In this document: piece after piece, positions 50,501-64,000 of the stretch | Layout of the letters: each line of letters starts with the position of its first letter | How positions within the stretch are numbered: position 1 is the first letter of the stretch | Program-made: the position numbers and the translations under genes | Assembly (NCBI GenBank): GCA_964036195.1 | Contig: OZ038450.1 | Span: 6,884,701-6,948,700, forward strand | Reading direction: 5' to 3' | Length of the DNA stretch: 64,000 bases | Source of the DNA: Sphaerolaimus hirsutus | Taxonomy: Eukaryota > Nematoda > Chromadorea > Monhysterida > Sphaerolaimidae | The notes under the pieces: model-generated | What the model saw: only the letters and a program-made list of their open reading frames with translations | Database searches by the model: none | What the model was told of the DNA's origin: nothing

Positions 50501-52875
50501 CATAGTTGTCAAAGTGTATTTACATTTACTCGATAAATAGTTCTCACCGTGACTTCGTGGGCAAACTGATTTTTTTAAAATGCAGATTAATCAATACGGT
50601 TCAATGATTTTATCAAATTTAAATATCAATTTAAATAAATGAATGTTAAAATTTGAAAACTAAGACACATATTGCATACAATAAGAGTAGGATGAATGTC
50701 GCCATGTCGCCATTTCAGTTTTCACAGAAGTCATGGTGAAAACTAGTGTATGTAGGGCTAGGGCCAATAAACACAAAGAATGTAAAAAAATCGCTTGCCA
50801 AAGTCATTGCATCCTTGTTCGTCACTGACGTCACCAAGCGCATGCGTGTGACAATGTGGATATCCGTCGCATCTATATTGGCCCTGGATGCACACGTTGC
50901 TTTGGCACTTGAAAGGCTCGTCATCGATTCTGCTCCATCGCCTGCATTCTGCGGCCGTCGACAAAAAGTAGTATACCTATGCCAGTGACTATACACCAGA
51001 GTAGTTAAAATACCGGTATTTTTGGAAAGTGTTAGTGTAAGTGTAAATACATTTTCCAAATTTTGAGTATGGATACCAAAAGTGTAAGGTATTTTAAAAA
51101 TACCTAGGAAAGTGTAAAAAAGTGTAAGTGTAAAAATTTTTTTAGAAAGAGCTCTCACTGTTGAGCATTAGAAAACACCGCTGTTCTCACCTTTAGATCA
51201 ATTTATTTATAATTTTCATGCATTACTTCACATTTTACGGCCTATGATGAAACATTTCAGACTGTAACAAATACTGTAGTGGTATGAAGTTCCCTAATAA
51301 TGGCACTTTTTCAGTGTTGATATTTTACTGATTAAGCAATGCGATACACACTGTTTAAATGCAAGAATGGACATGCAACAAATGTCAATGGAAAAGTTGA
51401 CGTCGTGTCCAGCTGGTGAATTTCCATTGATCTTGTCCTTTTTACAAAAGTATGATGAAACTGTAGAATACCATGAATTCTGATCAAAGGATAGTTTGTA
51501 CATTTGCCATATTTTCTACATTCAATGCATTTTTTGTACATGACCCTATTTTATGCTTTCTCAAAAGGTCTATCTGAAAGAAAAAAATACACTTTCTGTG
51601 CCCGGGTATTTTTCCCAGGAAAGTGTAAAAAAAGTGTATGGGTATTTTATGAAAGTGTAAGTGTAAGTGTAAATATAAGTACCCATCTACCCGGGTATTT
51701 CGGGTAAGTGTAAATACACTTTCACAACTATGCTATACACCTTGCACGCGTGGTTCACGCTGGAAGCTGCCAACAATATTAAACGCATGCCATTTTCGCA
51801 AACAGTTAAAAAATGCATTGTTATAAATAAGTCGACGTTATAACGTTTTTTAGTTTATTACACAATTGCGTTAATTATCATTGGCACGCTTCCAACGTGA
51901 GACATAAGTATGAGCGAGTACAGAGTATCAAGCCCACGGAGTATATGAAAAATGCGTGCAAAGGCGCCGCCAAGGCGCCAGAAACACGAAATAATTCTCA
52001 TCTACGTCAACTGCCAGGTGGGGCTACGAAACGTTCACAAACTGACGATACGATTCGCATCCGAGCTCGTCGCTGCCATCCCCGCATTGGGTGTAGCCAT
52101 TGCAGCGCCAATGGTGCAGTCCGCACTGCCCGTTGGAACACGTGAAGCCGTCGATCCCCTGCAAATGTAAGCGACATTTGGAGTAGTGATGGAGAAAGCG
52201 CCAGGACTTTGGTTGGCGCCAAGCGCCAACATCGCCGTGGCGCTTTTCCAAACCGAAGCGCCAAGCGCCAATGGCGCCAGAGCAAAGTGGCGTCAAGCGC
52301 CAGATGCACCATGGTGCTGTTTTCTTTGGCGCTAGCGCCAAGCGTTTGGTTCCTGGCGCCAGGCAAAAATAGCGCCAAGCACCAAAAGTGCCATGGTGTT
52401 TTTCGTGGGTGTGGCGAAAAGCGCCAATGGCACCACAGCGAAATAGCGCCAAGCGCCAAAAGCGCCATGGCGCTTTTCCAATTTCCATCACTAATTTGGA
52501 GCCAATTCCACGCTGTCAAATTTCGCATGCAATCGCGACAGAATGAGGCGTCTACTTTTGTTGATGAAGATAAATAACTCATTTCAGTAAACTCAAACGT
52601 GATCGAGTTCAAAGCTAGTGTCCAAAGTTTTTTCAAATTTCCGTAAAAAACTGATGCGTGTAGACAAAATTGTGTATAATTTTTCACACTGTTGTTACTT
52701 GACATTGACAAGGTGCATGCGAAATGGCTTGACATGGAAAATCGAATTATTATCTGAATTTGTCTCTGCTAGTTTGGTGGAAAAACAGTCAGGTACATTG
52801 ATTGCCACGAAATTTCATTTGGTTCTCACCATATCAGGGATACCATTACAAGGTGGGTCCATCCATGGCTGACGG
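38371..52875 (-). CDS. LDL-receptor class A repeat protein, multi-exon, 5' end not found
   Basis: At least six LDLa modules are encoded on the minus strand. LDLa domains are disulfide-bonded, Ca2+-binding extracellular ligand-binding modules. Exons, 5' to 3': 52875-52830, 52158-52047, 50948-50799, 49277-49086, 40132-39349 (interrupted by two MITEs), 38885-38766, 38532-38371. From 50948 on every exon is phase 1 at both ends, the classic shuffling phase. Each module shows the C-x-F-x-C ... C-D-G ... D-x-S-D-E-x-x-C pattern, for example [11 protein letters not shown] with VSDEENC. No transmembrane segment, EGF or beta-propeller domain is visible. The last LDLa exon ends in phase 1, and the next downstream coding exon in that strand is the phase-1 amidase exon, so the protein may end in an amidase domain. 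Signal peptide and first exon were not located. Confidence 0.85.
38766..38885 (-). CDS. LDLa module exon
   Basis: Acceptor TCTGCAG and donor GTGAGA; phase 1-1, 120 nt. It encodes [20 protein letters not shown] followed by [20 protein letters not shown]: all six cysteines and the acidic Ca2+-binding motif are present, an intact module. Confidence 0.9.
38940..39328. mobile_element. TACCGGATTTC-family MITE in an LDLa intron
   Basis: Ends TACCGGATTTCCTCAAAATA and TATTTCGAGGAAATCCGGTA; both ends share the same CCGG variant, so they were homogenised or inserted that way. Confidence 0.76.
39349..40132 (-). CDS. LDLa module and linker exon carrying two inserted MITEs
   Basis: The exon starts after ATTAAAG at 40132 and ends at TTG|GTGAGA (39349). 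It reads [25 protein letters not shown], then a 196-bp MITE (39845-40040), then EDTSDENC and a Ser/Thr-rich stretch, then a 279-bp MITE (39438-39716), then [20 protein letters not shown]. Removing each MITE with one short target copy restores the exact frame: [12 protein letters not shown], completing the LDLa pattern, and TGAPTG-GEMDD. So the exon was originally continuous. With the MITEs in place the gene is either broken or splices them out. Confidence 0.75.
39438..39716. mobile_element. Palindromic MITE inside an LDLa-gene coding exon
   Basis: Ends GGGGCCAAATTCAATTGGAA and TTCTAATTGGAACTGGCCCC. The interior is a long hairpin with arms such as TGGTAAACTGTTTCACAAAA and its near complement, loop near 39555. 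See the exon entry for the effect on the frame. Confidence 0.8.
39845..40040. mobile_element. CTGGNGCCAG-type MITE interrupting an LDLa module
   Basis: Ends CTGGTGCCAGTACCAGAGCC and GGCTCTGGGACTGCCCCCTG, then TGTAAAATG-type subterminal repeats. Relatives: about 18995-19112, 33450-33654 and 52917-53036. It carries GTAAAATG and TTTTACAG, which read as donor and acceptor. Confidence 0.8.
41528..41735 (-). repeat. Direct repeat, copy at the 3' end of the insertion
   Basis: About 205 bp shared, apparently without differences, with 48394-48601, in the same orientation. It begins (minus strand) with a T-rich TTTTTTCAG and ends at CGTCATTTGAAAAT. A compact set of complementary segments (GGCGA...TCGCC, CTAGTC...GACTAG) suggests local RNA structure. 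The outer edge abuts an interrupted MITE. Confidence 0.88.
41796..41930 (-). CDS. Displaced first exon of the unknown gene in the insertion
   Basis: An ATG in good context (GCAATGG) opens 45 codons rich in Gly, Ser and Lys ([18 protein letters not shown] at the start, [11 protein letters not shown] at the end) and stops at a strong GAG|GTAATT donor in phase 0. A TATATAA box lies about 80 bp upstream. The exon at 48062 starts in phase 0 (PEAPTIEG), so the two would join, but here it lies 4.6 kb downstream of the gene's last exon. It belongs to the same transposed unit only if that unit is tandem or circular. Confidence 0.6.
42011..42017 (-). promoter_or_regulatory. TATA box upstream of the displaced first exon
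   Basis: TATATAA on the minus strand, about 80 bp before the ATG at 41930 and surrounded by mixed-composition DNA. Position and sequence fit a core promoter; no initiator was verified. Confidence 0.45.
42346..45420 (-). mobile_element. Penelope-like element reverse transcriptase with N-terminal GIY-YIG domain, intact
   Basis: One uninterrupted frame of 1024 codons; the first in-frame ATG is codon 54 (45261), giving about 971 residues. By codon number: CxxxCxxC zinc-binding-like cysteines at 126-134 and a GIY-YIG nuclease at about 163-260 ([14 protein letters not shown]). A basic region follows, then the reverse transcriptase with [12 protein letters not shown] (Asp741), KGIPMGG (819-825), RYVDD (Asp864, Asp865) and FLDLDI (902). 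GIY-YIG in front of RT, rather than behind it, marks the permuted Hydra-type Penelope-like clade known from many invertebrates. The intact frame suggests recent mobility. It sits between 205-bp direct repeats with another gene, inside an intron of the LDLa gene. Confidence 0.93.
46497..48062 (-). CDS. Exons 2-5 of an unknown gene carried in the Penelope-type insertion
   Basis: Exons 48062-47835, 47580-47263, 47027-46904 and 46666-46497 have clean splice sites (three acceptors behind poly-C) and matching phases 0, 0, 1. They encode about 279 residues ending VNSN before TAA. Segments include [40 protein letters not shown], a central [20 protein letters not shown], and a basic tail with [10 protein letters not shown] do not recognise the family. 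The order (disordered basic ends around a compact middle) recalls nucleic-acid-binding or capsid-like proteins, but that is only an impression. The only phase-compatible start exon I find is 41930-41796, at the opposite end of the insertion. Confidence 0.65.
48394..48601 (-). repeat. Direct repeat, copy at the 5' end of the insertion
   Basis: Partner of the repeat at 41528-41735. The offset between copies is 6866 bp, which defines the unit length. Just outside it lies the second half of the MITE whose first half ends at 41527. Confidence 0.88.
49086..49277 (-). CDS. LDLa module exon with a long insert before the acidic motif
   Basis: Acceptor ACGCAG before 49277 and donor GTGTGT after 49086, phase 1 on both sides. 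It encodes [30 protein letters not shown], about 20 extra residues ([20 protein letters not shown]), then YSDEIDCG. The insertion between the fifth and sixth cysteine regions is longer than in a canonical module of about 40 residues. Confidence 0.83.
49385..50475. mobile_element. 1.1-kb inverted-repeat element in an LDLa intron
   Basis: Long inverted ends (AAACACCTTCCCGGACAAGT to the left, its complement to the right), continuing as diverged arms with GTGGGTCGCC-type motifs. No transposase frame. Confidence 0.7.
50799..50948 (-). CDS. LDLa module exon with probable GC donor
   Basis: Acceptor CCGCAG before 50948. The exon encodes [24 protein letters not shown] and DVSDEQGC. It joins the previous exon in phase 1 (C+AA). 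The 3' boundary that keeps phase 1 is CTTTG|GCAAGC, so a GC-AG intron is implied. Confidence 0.82.
50997..51732. mobile_element. hAT-like element rich in AAAGTGTAAGTG
   Basis: Ends CAGAGTAGTTAAAATACC and TTTCACAACTATG, with the 8-bp duplication CTATACAC (50989-50996, 51733-51740). GTGTAAGTGTAA repeats lie at both ends. It is a sister of the element at 57696-58405. Confidence 0.87.
52047..52158 (-). CDS. LDLa module exon 1 of the series
   Basis: Acceptor TTTGCAG before 52158 and donor GTCAGT after 52047. The exon encodes [20 protein letters not shown] followed by [14 protein letters not shown]. The short exon 52875-52830 (CNGIPDM) joins it in phase 0 and supplies the residues before the module. 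A GCGCC-rich hAT element (52184-52493) sits 25 bp upstream of the exon. Confidence 0.85.
52184..52493. mobile_element. hAT-like GCGCC-rich element next to an LDLa exon
   Basis: TAGTGATG...CATCACTA termini with the 8-bp duplication ATTTGGAG (52176-52183, 52494-52501). Confidence 0.9.
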
Positions 52876-54505
52876 CTGCAAACTTTTACAATTATGCACA
52901 CTAATGTGAGCAGCCTGAGGGCAGTCCCAGACCCTGTAAAATGCCATGTAAAATGTCGAATGTCATGCAAAGTGTCAAAAGTCATCTAAAATGCCTATTT
53001 TACAGGACATTTTACAGGGTCTGGGATTGACACCAGAATGCATTGTCGAAATGTCGCCTTGACATGTTAGCTAGCTTTGAAGGAATATCTGTGTTTTTCT
53101 CCAGTATTTATCTCCCGAACTGTTTATGCAGGCAACTATTTACGTGCAGAACTGCATGCACATTTCAAAACAATACACAATGTAGAGGTATAAATCATAC
53201 CCTTGCTTACATTGAAAAATGATTCACGGGGAAGGGGGCGCGAGCACCTAAAGCAACAACGCCTAGCAAACACAGCCATGCGTAATTTGACAACCCCACA
53301 TCCGTTTTGCCCGTGGTATACTATCATATTTCCTCGAAATACCCCTAGGGATTTTCGAGGTGGGGTAAAAGTACCCCCTCGGTATACCTCTCCGTCTGGA
53401 ATGATGAACATCATGTATGCAATGTAGACGGAAATCTCGCGTCTTTCATTCTCGGTAACATTGTCGCAAACAATAACTTGGACGTGTGCCAAATATGAAT
53501 ATACGCAGTCGTACGAAAACCCTTTAGACCATTGACTTTTATTATGTCCGCCTAGTTTACTTTTAATGAACATACACATACATACGTTTTTTATGTGTGG
53601 ACTTCTTTCCCACCCATAAAAGAGGGGGGTGTTATTCGAGGGGGGAGTTATTTTTTCCTCAGTCAGCAAAAAGGGGGGAGTTTTTCGAGGGGGGACTTAT
53701 TCAAGGATTTACGGTATGCCTTGAAAAAGCCTATGTAAAAGCATATGTTTCCTGTACCTATGTAAGTGAGTACCGGTGCGAGTAGTGAGTGCGAGTAAGT
53801 GAGTACCAGTATTTTTTCGGTAGGAAACGTAAACGTATTTACACAGTACTCGATCATACGTATTTATTGAGTAAACGTAAATACGTTTTAACAACTATGC
53901 CTGGATGAATTCCGTGGTAGTTTATTAAAGGGGTATGTTTAATTCGAGGAAATGAGGTAAATACTGTACACGCAAAAATTGGCAATATTAACCGAACGGA
54001 TGAATAAATACATACATTCATTGGACATTTTGTAGAATTTGCGAAAACTGCTTTTGAAGATTGTGAAGTAGAGATTTGGAAGAGATTACATTACAGGCAT
54101 GCAAATAGGTAGATGTGAATATTTTAAATTACGGTTTAAATCGAATAAAATTAAATTCCGCCAACATATTTAGCTGTTGTTTTGTAAACAAACATACCTA
54201 AGTCATCGATTAGTTCCCGTCCGTGAATACCTAGTCAAATACGTCCAACTCTTCGAATAGTTCCCCCCTGCTAGCCGTATGATGAAAAATAATACCCCTT
54301 GAATAGATTCCCCACTCCTCTTGGATAATCATCCCCACAAAAATTATGATGAAAAATTTATCTACAGACAGTGGTACTAATCGAAGATATACGGTATTAT
54401 AAATACATTGAGTCTAGTCTACTGACTGACCGAAAAATAATATTAAAGTTAAATCTACTATATCCCACACCACATGGATAAACAACTATAAATTCTTGTT
54501 ACATT

Positions 54506-55171
54506 TAGGGGTGGCCGACGTTTTTTAACCGTTTTATATAAAAAAATATTGTTTTTTAACCATGGGTATCAAAACCGTTTTTTGTAATTAAAACATCCTG
54601 CAACTTTTTTGTACTTTTGCATTTTTTTGCGCGCAAGCACGCAATTTCACAGATCCATTACCTACCATTGGTGGTTGTTTTCATTGTTTTTGAGGCATTT
54701 TTAGTGTGAACGCTTCCATTTGTTCATGCTATTGTGTCATAATAAGCCATGATATGTTAGATTAGTATATAATACCCAGTCAATGTGCCCCCACATACTT
54801 GTACAGTGTGAAACATCACTGTCAATGTATTAGCCTCTACTTATCACCTTATGTAAGCACTACTCCAGCTGAAATTCACTTAAAGTCACAAACATTTGAC
54901 AAAAGACGATGTATTTACGTAACAAGTCGACATAAAAATGGATATTTTTGACAGGAATCACCATTTATAATGCTACCGCATGGTACCATAGCTATTATAT
55001 ATCATATTTAACATCAAAAAGTACTGGCAATTGTCAGATATACCTGTATATGTTAATCCATAACCATATTTGGGAGCTTTTAAAAAACACGTTTTATTTT
55101 TTTTTAAACGTGTTAAAAATGTTGTTGCTTTTAAAAACAGGGTCGTTAAAAAACATTTTTGGCCATCCCTA
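54506..55171. mobile_element. hAT-like element with TAGGGGTGGCC termini
   Basis: Ends TAGGGGTGGCCGACG and TTGGCCATCCCTA; flanks GTTACATT and ATTACACT agree at 6 of 8 positions, so an older insertion. TTTTTTAACCG and its complement are repeated near the ends. Confidence 0.65.
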
Positions 55172-55295
55172 ATTACACTACATAGCTATTTGCTCACTGT
55201 CCCAAAATTTATACAAATTTACATAATTTTGTCACTTAAATTCACTTACGATAACATTGTCTGCAAAGCAGGAATTCACTCAATACCGATCAGTT

Positions 55296-55301
55296 TTTAA
55301 T
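55296..55301 (-). promoter_or_regulatory. Probable poly(A) signal of uridine phosphorylase
   Basis: ATTAAA on the minus strand, about 40 bp beyond the TGA stop at 55340. This would give a very short 3' UTR. Inferred from motif and position only. Confidence 0.35.
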
Positions 55302-55339
55302 ATGTAAAACAACAGTATATAATACATTCGCCACCCATA

Positions 55340-59452
<4,113 letters not shown>

Positions 59453-59832
59453 TTTCCGCACTTTTCTATGCAAAATACGCAGATTTGTTTTAGATTTTAC
59501 TGGATACGAAGTGTCTGATAAATGGGATAAAATTTCTAGTTTAAATTTTAATAGGTGCGGAAAAAAACGGTGGAAGGAAGGTAGTATTCTAGCTAAAATA
59601 TAAATAGATTGTAAAGTGATTACAGATATGATCGCTTGTCCTTGTGAAACTGGTGTGCAACTGTTTTCTCGTTTGGACTACTGAAGGAAATGCAAACACT
59701 ATCACATTAATCATGAAAATTTCATTACACTTTCCTAACATTCACGCGGCACACACGCGGTCTATTTGTTTGCCAGTGATATTTATCAGGTTTTTATCAG
59801 GGAAACTGTTCTTATCTATTTTTCTCACACAG

Positions 59833-60169
59833 GCATTTTATTAGCATCTTGCCAAAGTTCAATGTTCAGAATTTACGACTTGGAAAAGCGCCAAAATGCT
59901 GGAGATTTTCAAGGACACAAAAGCCATGTCACCGCTGTTTCTGTTTTGTCTTGACTGGCGCATGGGCGAGCGGTCAAACACAATTGCCCAACAGAATAGA
60001 CCAGCTGTGCATCACATCCCATAAATTTTCACTGTTCCTCCAGATAAAAGGTCACAGATGGCACTTTTACCAGCACCATGGTGGCACTTTTACATCGCTA
60101 GTGGCGACCACCCATACAGGCAAAATGTGCATTTGCAAGATACACAAATATCATAGTTCTGCTGCTTGA
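59833..60169 (+). pseudogene. WD40-repeat remnant, frameshifted
   Basis: Behind a good acceptor (CTCACACAG) the frame reads LLASCQSSMFRIYDLEKRQN then FQGHKSHVTAVSVL, a recognisable WD40 blade, and stops at 59954. In a second frame the similarity resumes with TGAWASGQTQLP, QIKGH, and GGTFTSLVATTHTGKMCICK, ending at a TGA at 60169. No upstream exons fit between it and the uridine phosphorylase start 380 bp away. This looks like the decayed 3' end of a WD40 gene; I cannot name the parent. A real gene with an unusual exon is less likely, given the in-frame stop and frame change. Confidence 0.5.
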
Positions 60170-60855
60170 CAAACGTGTGTTGAAACAATCGACAAGAACG
60201 ACCGCTAAACAAAAATTTGAGTGGGGGTTAATTCGAGGAGGGGTTTATTCGAGGGATGTATTATTTCGCCAGCCCATTTTGAGAGGGAGGGTAATTCGAT
60301 GGGGGTAATTCAAGGGGGGTTAATTCGAGGTAATACGGTAATCACAATTTCCATCTTTAATCTCAGGCAGAGAAGCCCCTTACCCTCACTTCAAAATACG
60401 CATTTCAGAACTCAACATTGCTAGGGAATCGTTAAATGCATCTTCGATATTGACATGAAAATGTTTTGTTCGGGAATTTGGCGCCGAGTTGGGCAACTAC
60501 CTAGTCAAGACAAGTATAAAAAACACGGTAATCTCGTGTAAAATCTAGTAAACACCTGTAAAACAGCAAACATCCGCAAATAAAGACAGTGGGGCATGTT
60601 TACAAACATTCTCTAAGCAAGGAAAAAATATATGTAATTTTAAATACACTACAGGGCTGTACTTTACACAAGTGTTTTCAAAATACCTAGTGAGTATTTA
60701 GTCAATCTGTGAGTAAATAAAAGCATGTTTGGTTAGCTGAACTGATTCACATTTTGGTGTTGGAAGTTCATTTATATACCCCAGCGATGGCGCGAATCGC
60801 TTTGAGTCACCCCGTTTTCCCGCACTAAAATGTCTTTGGTAAAACCAGTAGCTTT

Positions 60856-61214
60856 TTACACAATAGTGATGGAAAGGCACCGAAAAAGGCACACCGCTAC
60901 GTTTCTGTCGTTTCAGTCGTTGGTTCTGTCGTTTCCATTATCACTGGATGCGCTTTTTTTATTTTATTTTTCATTTATGCAGCACACACCTTCACACCCT
61001 CCTGGCGCCATTTTGACGCCCATTCAGGGGAAGGCGCCACGGAAAAAGGGCGCCATGGCGCCTTTCAGAAATAGGGCGCCGAGCGCCAATGGCGCCATAG
61101 CGCGGCGCCGTTTGGCGCCCTCAAATGGCCCTCATTCCATTACTAGCATGCACATTATAGTTAGGTAACTATTTTAATTTTTGAACCCCCCCGGGTGCCT
61201 TTCCATCACTATGC
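60856..61214. repeat. GCGCC-rich hAT-like element, degraded
   Basis: TAGTGATGG near 60862 and CCATCACTA near 61212 enclose GGCGCC-rich DNA (61010-61130). A clear target duplication is not visible. Confidence 0.5.
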
Positions 61215-63280
61215 ATTTACCAGCCTACCACAATGGCAAATAGTGTTTTTGAAACGCGTTTGTGTCAGCTGAAAATGTCAAAGCTCGTGCTTAGTTATAT
61301 TTACCCCAATATGTTTGTTTTTGATGTCCCCTGCTTAGAAACTTTTTAATAAAAAACAATCGGGTAACTAACGATGGAAAATTCTCTGAAAAACTGTTGA
61401 AATTTTAACGTGTTAAAAAAAGAGTTTTCGAAGTTTTACCAAATTGGTTGTCGAATGAAACTGCTTGCATTGCAGCAAAAAAATGCATAAATTTTTGAAT
61501 GTTTTACATCGCTATTAAATTGCTGAATTTTTGCTTATTTTTTCGGTCAGCTCGTCCAAAGTAAACGTCTGCTTCAAATGACACCAGTTTTCAGTTTTTA
61601 AAGACAAATGCATCAAGCTACCAAAAAAAAAAAAAGTATTTATGGGTGTTAAATTTCAAATGAAGTTTAGGCTTCAATTTTACAAAAAAAATTGTATTCG
61701 AAGTTGAAGAATTCTAAGAAACCTCTAAGTTGGGTGAATGAGGTAAAGTTTTTCAAAATGGACAAAGTTTTTACAAAGTATCCAAAATCTCTGTTTGGAA
61801 AGATCCATTGGTTATTTTTACACCCGTACGTCAGTGGCCACAATTCATCTTTGCGTGATCTTGACAGTTCATTTGCCCACGTGCGCGCAGCGGCATCCCA
61901 ATTCCCAGCGCGGCCGGGTTTACGTGTCACATGCCAGAAGTTTCGGCTGAAAGCGCTGTAGTAACGATGGCAAACATAATAATTCAAAAATCTTTTCGAA
62001 TTTTCAAAATTTTATTTTTCAAAAGCTTTTTGGATTTTTTCATGTTACAGTACTTAAAATCGATATTCTTTTGCGAAACATTGCGAAACAAGGGGAGTCT
62101 TATTCAAGGATATACGGTAGAAGATATTTTCTTTCATTTCCTTTTCATTCTTGTGGAATCCTTGTGATTATATTAGCACGTCACGACAGTCCAGCCGCAT
62201 TCCACATGCTGCACTAACACATTTTTACTTGTGTAGCTGTTTTTTCGTAAGCAGTTCAGCGGTTTGTGGGCTGTATTGAAATGCCTTAAGTAATTTGGGA
62301 GTAAATACCGTCACCTGGAAGCCAAACGAAGATAATAATCCAATGTGTTTAGTAGCACCCGCGTCACACAAAGTAAGCAAAGGCGCCAGCAAAATGGCGC
62401 CTTTTATATACCATTCCATATATACCATTTCTTCTAATAGAACGGCTTACCTCCAATAGTACGGCACCTCTAATATAACGGCAGGTAAAGAAGTTGACGA
62501 AAAAAATCGAACGCGCTCTTCTATTAGAAGAAATACGGTAGCTAGTGCGCCACTCGCTCATGCAACTTCACGCTGCCACAGTAATCGTTTGAATAAAGCC
62601 CCAGTGCGTGAGAAAAGAATGCAATCTGAAAGAAAGTGATGGATAGCTGATCTCGACATTCCGTTGCAAGCACACGGCGTTGCAAACGCATTCATCACGC
62701 GAGAAATGCGAAATTTCCCGCACTCGGACGTTTGACCCATGGGAAACGGGAACCGGCAGCGGGTACCCGCTTCTGAACTCGCATGGTCCACACTGCAAAT
62801 GCGGATCAAAAGAGACAGAAAAAAACTATTTTACCTAGTGAAGCACATTTCCGCTATATCTGCACCTTCGACCATTATGTAACGGTCGCAATTCGCGTGA
62901 GTGGGCGCGGCGAGAGTTATGCAGTCGGCGTCAAGTTACGGCTTGCAGCTGAAGCGACAACCTGCCGCTGCAGTCGCTCCCGGCCGCAGTCGTTCTTTAG
63001 AGTCGCGTGAGTTGAGCGGCTGGTGCAGCCGTGTGTCGCTCTGGTGATATGAAAGCGCTTTGACGTCATCTAGTTATTATGCGGAACATTTTTTAATCCA
63101 CGCCTACGCGGCTGCTGTGAATAAATTACAACAGATATTCTGTTGACTGGCGCCATTCGCGCTAGAAGATATGACTGCTAATACCCTAGCTAACACAGCA
63201 AAAAATTGGTTCGTGAAGTGTGTGAGTGAAAGCGGGCTGGATGTGCGTGGAACTTCACTTCACCTATCACCACATAGTCA
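61215..63280. other. Intergenic DNA with no gene assigned
   Basis: Mostly AT-rich unique sequence. Recognised pieces are a short MITE at 62423-62540 and the GC-rich stretch 62890-63006 that may be a 5' exon. Overlapping open frames at 61670-61990 on both strands have no family signal. Confidence 0.4.
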
Positions 63281-63648
63281 AAATTTCGTGAAACGACGCC
63301 TACGCTGACGAACTGAAGACTCTTCACCAAACATTTGTGCAGCGTTGTGGCACGTTTGTGAATTTCGTGAAGCGCCGGGAAGCGCCAGCCAGCTGTTCAC
63401 AGCGTCTGGAAGTGTCGCCATGAAGGCACTTCGCGACACTTTACGACGCATCACACCTATTTTTGCTGTGTAGCATTCCTTAAGCATCTGGCTATTTTGA
63501 CACTTGCTACAAATAGCGTGACGTAACAGTGACCCCTTGAAAAATACCCACAGTAGTTCAAACACCCGTCCATCCTTCGACAGACACGAATCACTGTCAA
63601 AACGACATCGAGATTCACTCAAACAAGAGCCAGCCGAAATCGAACACC

Positions 63649-63935
63649 ATGGCGATCGGCGTGAACGCCAAGCCATGGCACCGCAGCCAGAGTCCGAGCC
63701 GTTGCCCACCGATCTCCTCCAGCTCAACAGGCACTTCGACGGCGCCGACAAGGGGGGTAGGCATTCCGCACAGCAATTCCTACAGCGGAGTGGGGGTGCT
63801 GCACGCGCGCAGTTTGCTAGGCGCTCGGATGGCCTATGGGGGCGGAGTTTTCAGTTTCGCTGGAGACCCGGGAAGAAGACACTCGCCGAGGAGATCCCCT
63901 GAAAGGGCAGGCGGCCCTCTGATGAGACCGTTCAG
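63649..63935 (+). CDS. Probable first coding exon of an unidentified gene (partial, runs off window)
   Basis: The ATG at 63649 is in an ideal context (AACACCATGG) and opens 95 codons plus two bases with GC-rich third positions, up to TTCAG|GTGTGG. The peptide is Ser-, Pro-, Arg- and Gly-rich (MAIGVNAKPWHRSQSPSRCP at the start; RRHSPRRSPERAGG near the end). An alternative ATG 26 bases downstream opens MAPQPESEPLPTDLLQLNRH with a possible donor GTAGGC at 63758; either frame could be real. A GC-rich stretch at 62890-63006 ending in CGC|GTGAGT could be its non-coding 5' exon. Function unknown. Confidence 0.4.
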
Positions 63936-64000
63936 GTGTGGAGCGGGATATTTTTAGCAGTGCCGGAACATGCAAAATCAACTTTTCTTTCGTGGAAATT

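Noticed and set aside
53136-53669. 177-codon minus-strand frame as the missing 5' exon of the LDLa gene
   Set aside because: Most of it lies in CCCCTCGAA-type repeat DNA and it has no convincing signal peptide or phase-compatible donor.
61667-61987. Overlapping open frames of about 90-105 codons on both strands
   Set aside because: No recognisable family, no splice-consistent neighbours, and neither strand is favoured.

Overview
The window is metazoan nuclear DNA from an invertebrate. The protein genes are typical animal genes (rabphilin, uridine phosphorylase, LDL-receptor class A modules). They are cut into small exons with mostly GT-AG introns of up to about 8 kb, the introns are AT-rich, and most of the remaining DNA is nested non-autonomous transposons. 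An intron-bearing bacterial-type AmiD amidase and an N-terminal GIY-YIG Penelope-like element also fit an invertebrate. AmiD-type genes of bacterial origin are known from sap-feeding hemipterans, but I cannot fix the species.

Layout. (1) 1.4-33.9 kb, plus strand: a complete rabphilin gene in about 19 exons: Rab-binding helix and zinc finger, long low-complexity linker, C2A, C2B. Exon phases join through the whole reading frame except at one donor near 29.7 kb. (2) 36.4-52.9 kb, minus strand: a series of phase-1 LDLa exons, followed in the same strand and phase by a two-exon AmiD-like amidase with its Zn and catalytic residues intact. The two are either neighbours or one LDLa-amidase fusion. 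(3) 41.5-48.6 kb: a 7.1 kb mobile insertion in one LDLa intron. It carries a Penelope-like reverse transcriptase and a five-exon gene of unknown family. The insertion is bounded by about 205-bp direct repeats, and the first exon of the unknown gene sits at the opposite end from its other exons. This is what a tandem or circular 6.87-kb unit would leave, and it is the most unusual thing in the window. It lies inside a MITE, itself inside a hAT-like element with an intact 8-bp target duplication. (4) 55.3-59.5 kb, minus strand: a complete six-exon uridine phosphorylase. (5) 59.8-60.2 kb: a frameshifted WD40 remnant. (6) 63.6 kb: a probable first coding exon of an unidentified plus-strand gene running off the window.

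Repeats dominate. At least nine elements have 8-bp target duplications and hAT-like termini, and several are filled with a short family-specific motif. A second abundant family has TACCGTATTTC termini and G/C tracts. A third, with CTGGNGCCAGT termini, has two copies inside one LDLa coding exon, with ends that could act as splice sites. No rRNA, tRNA, CRISPR array or prokaryotic operon was found. All exon calls are by eye from splice consensus, phase continuity and family similarity; transcript data would be needed to confirm them.
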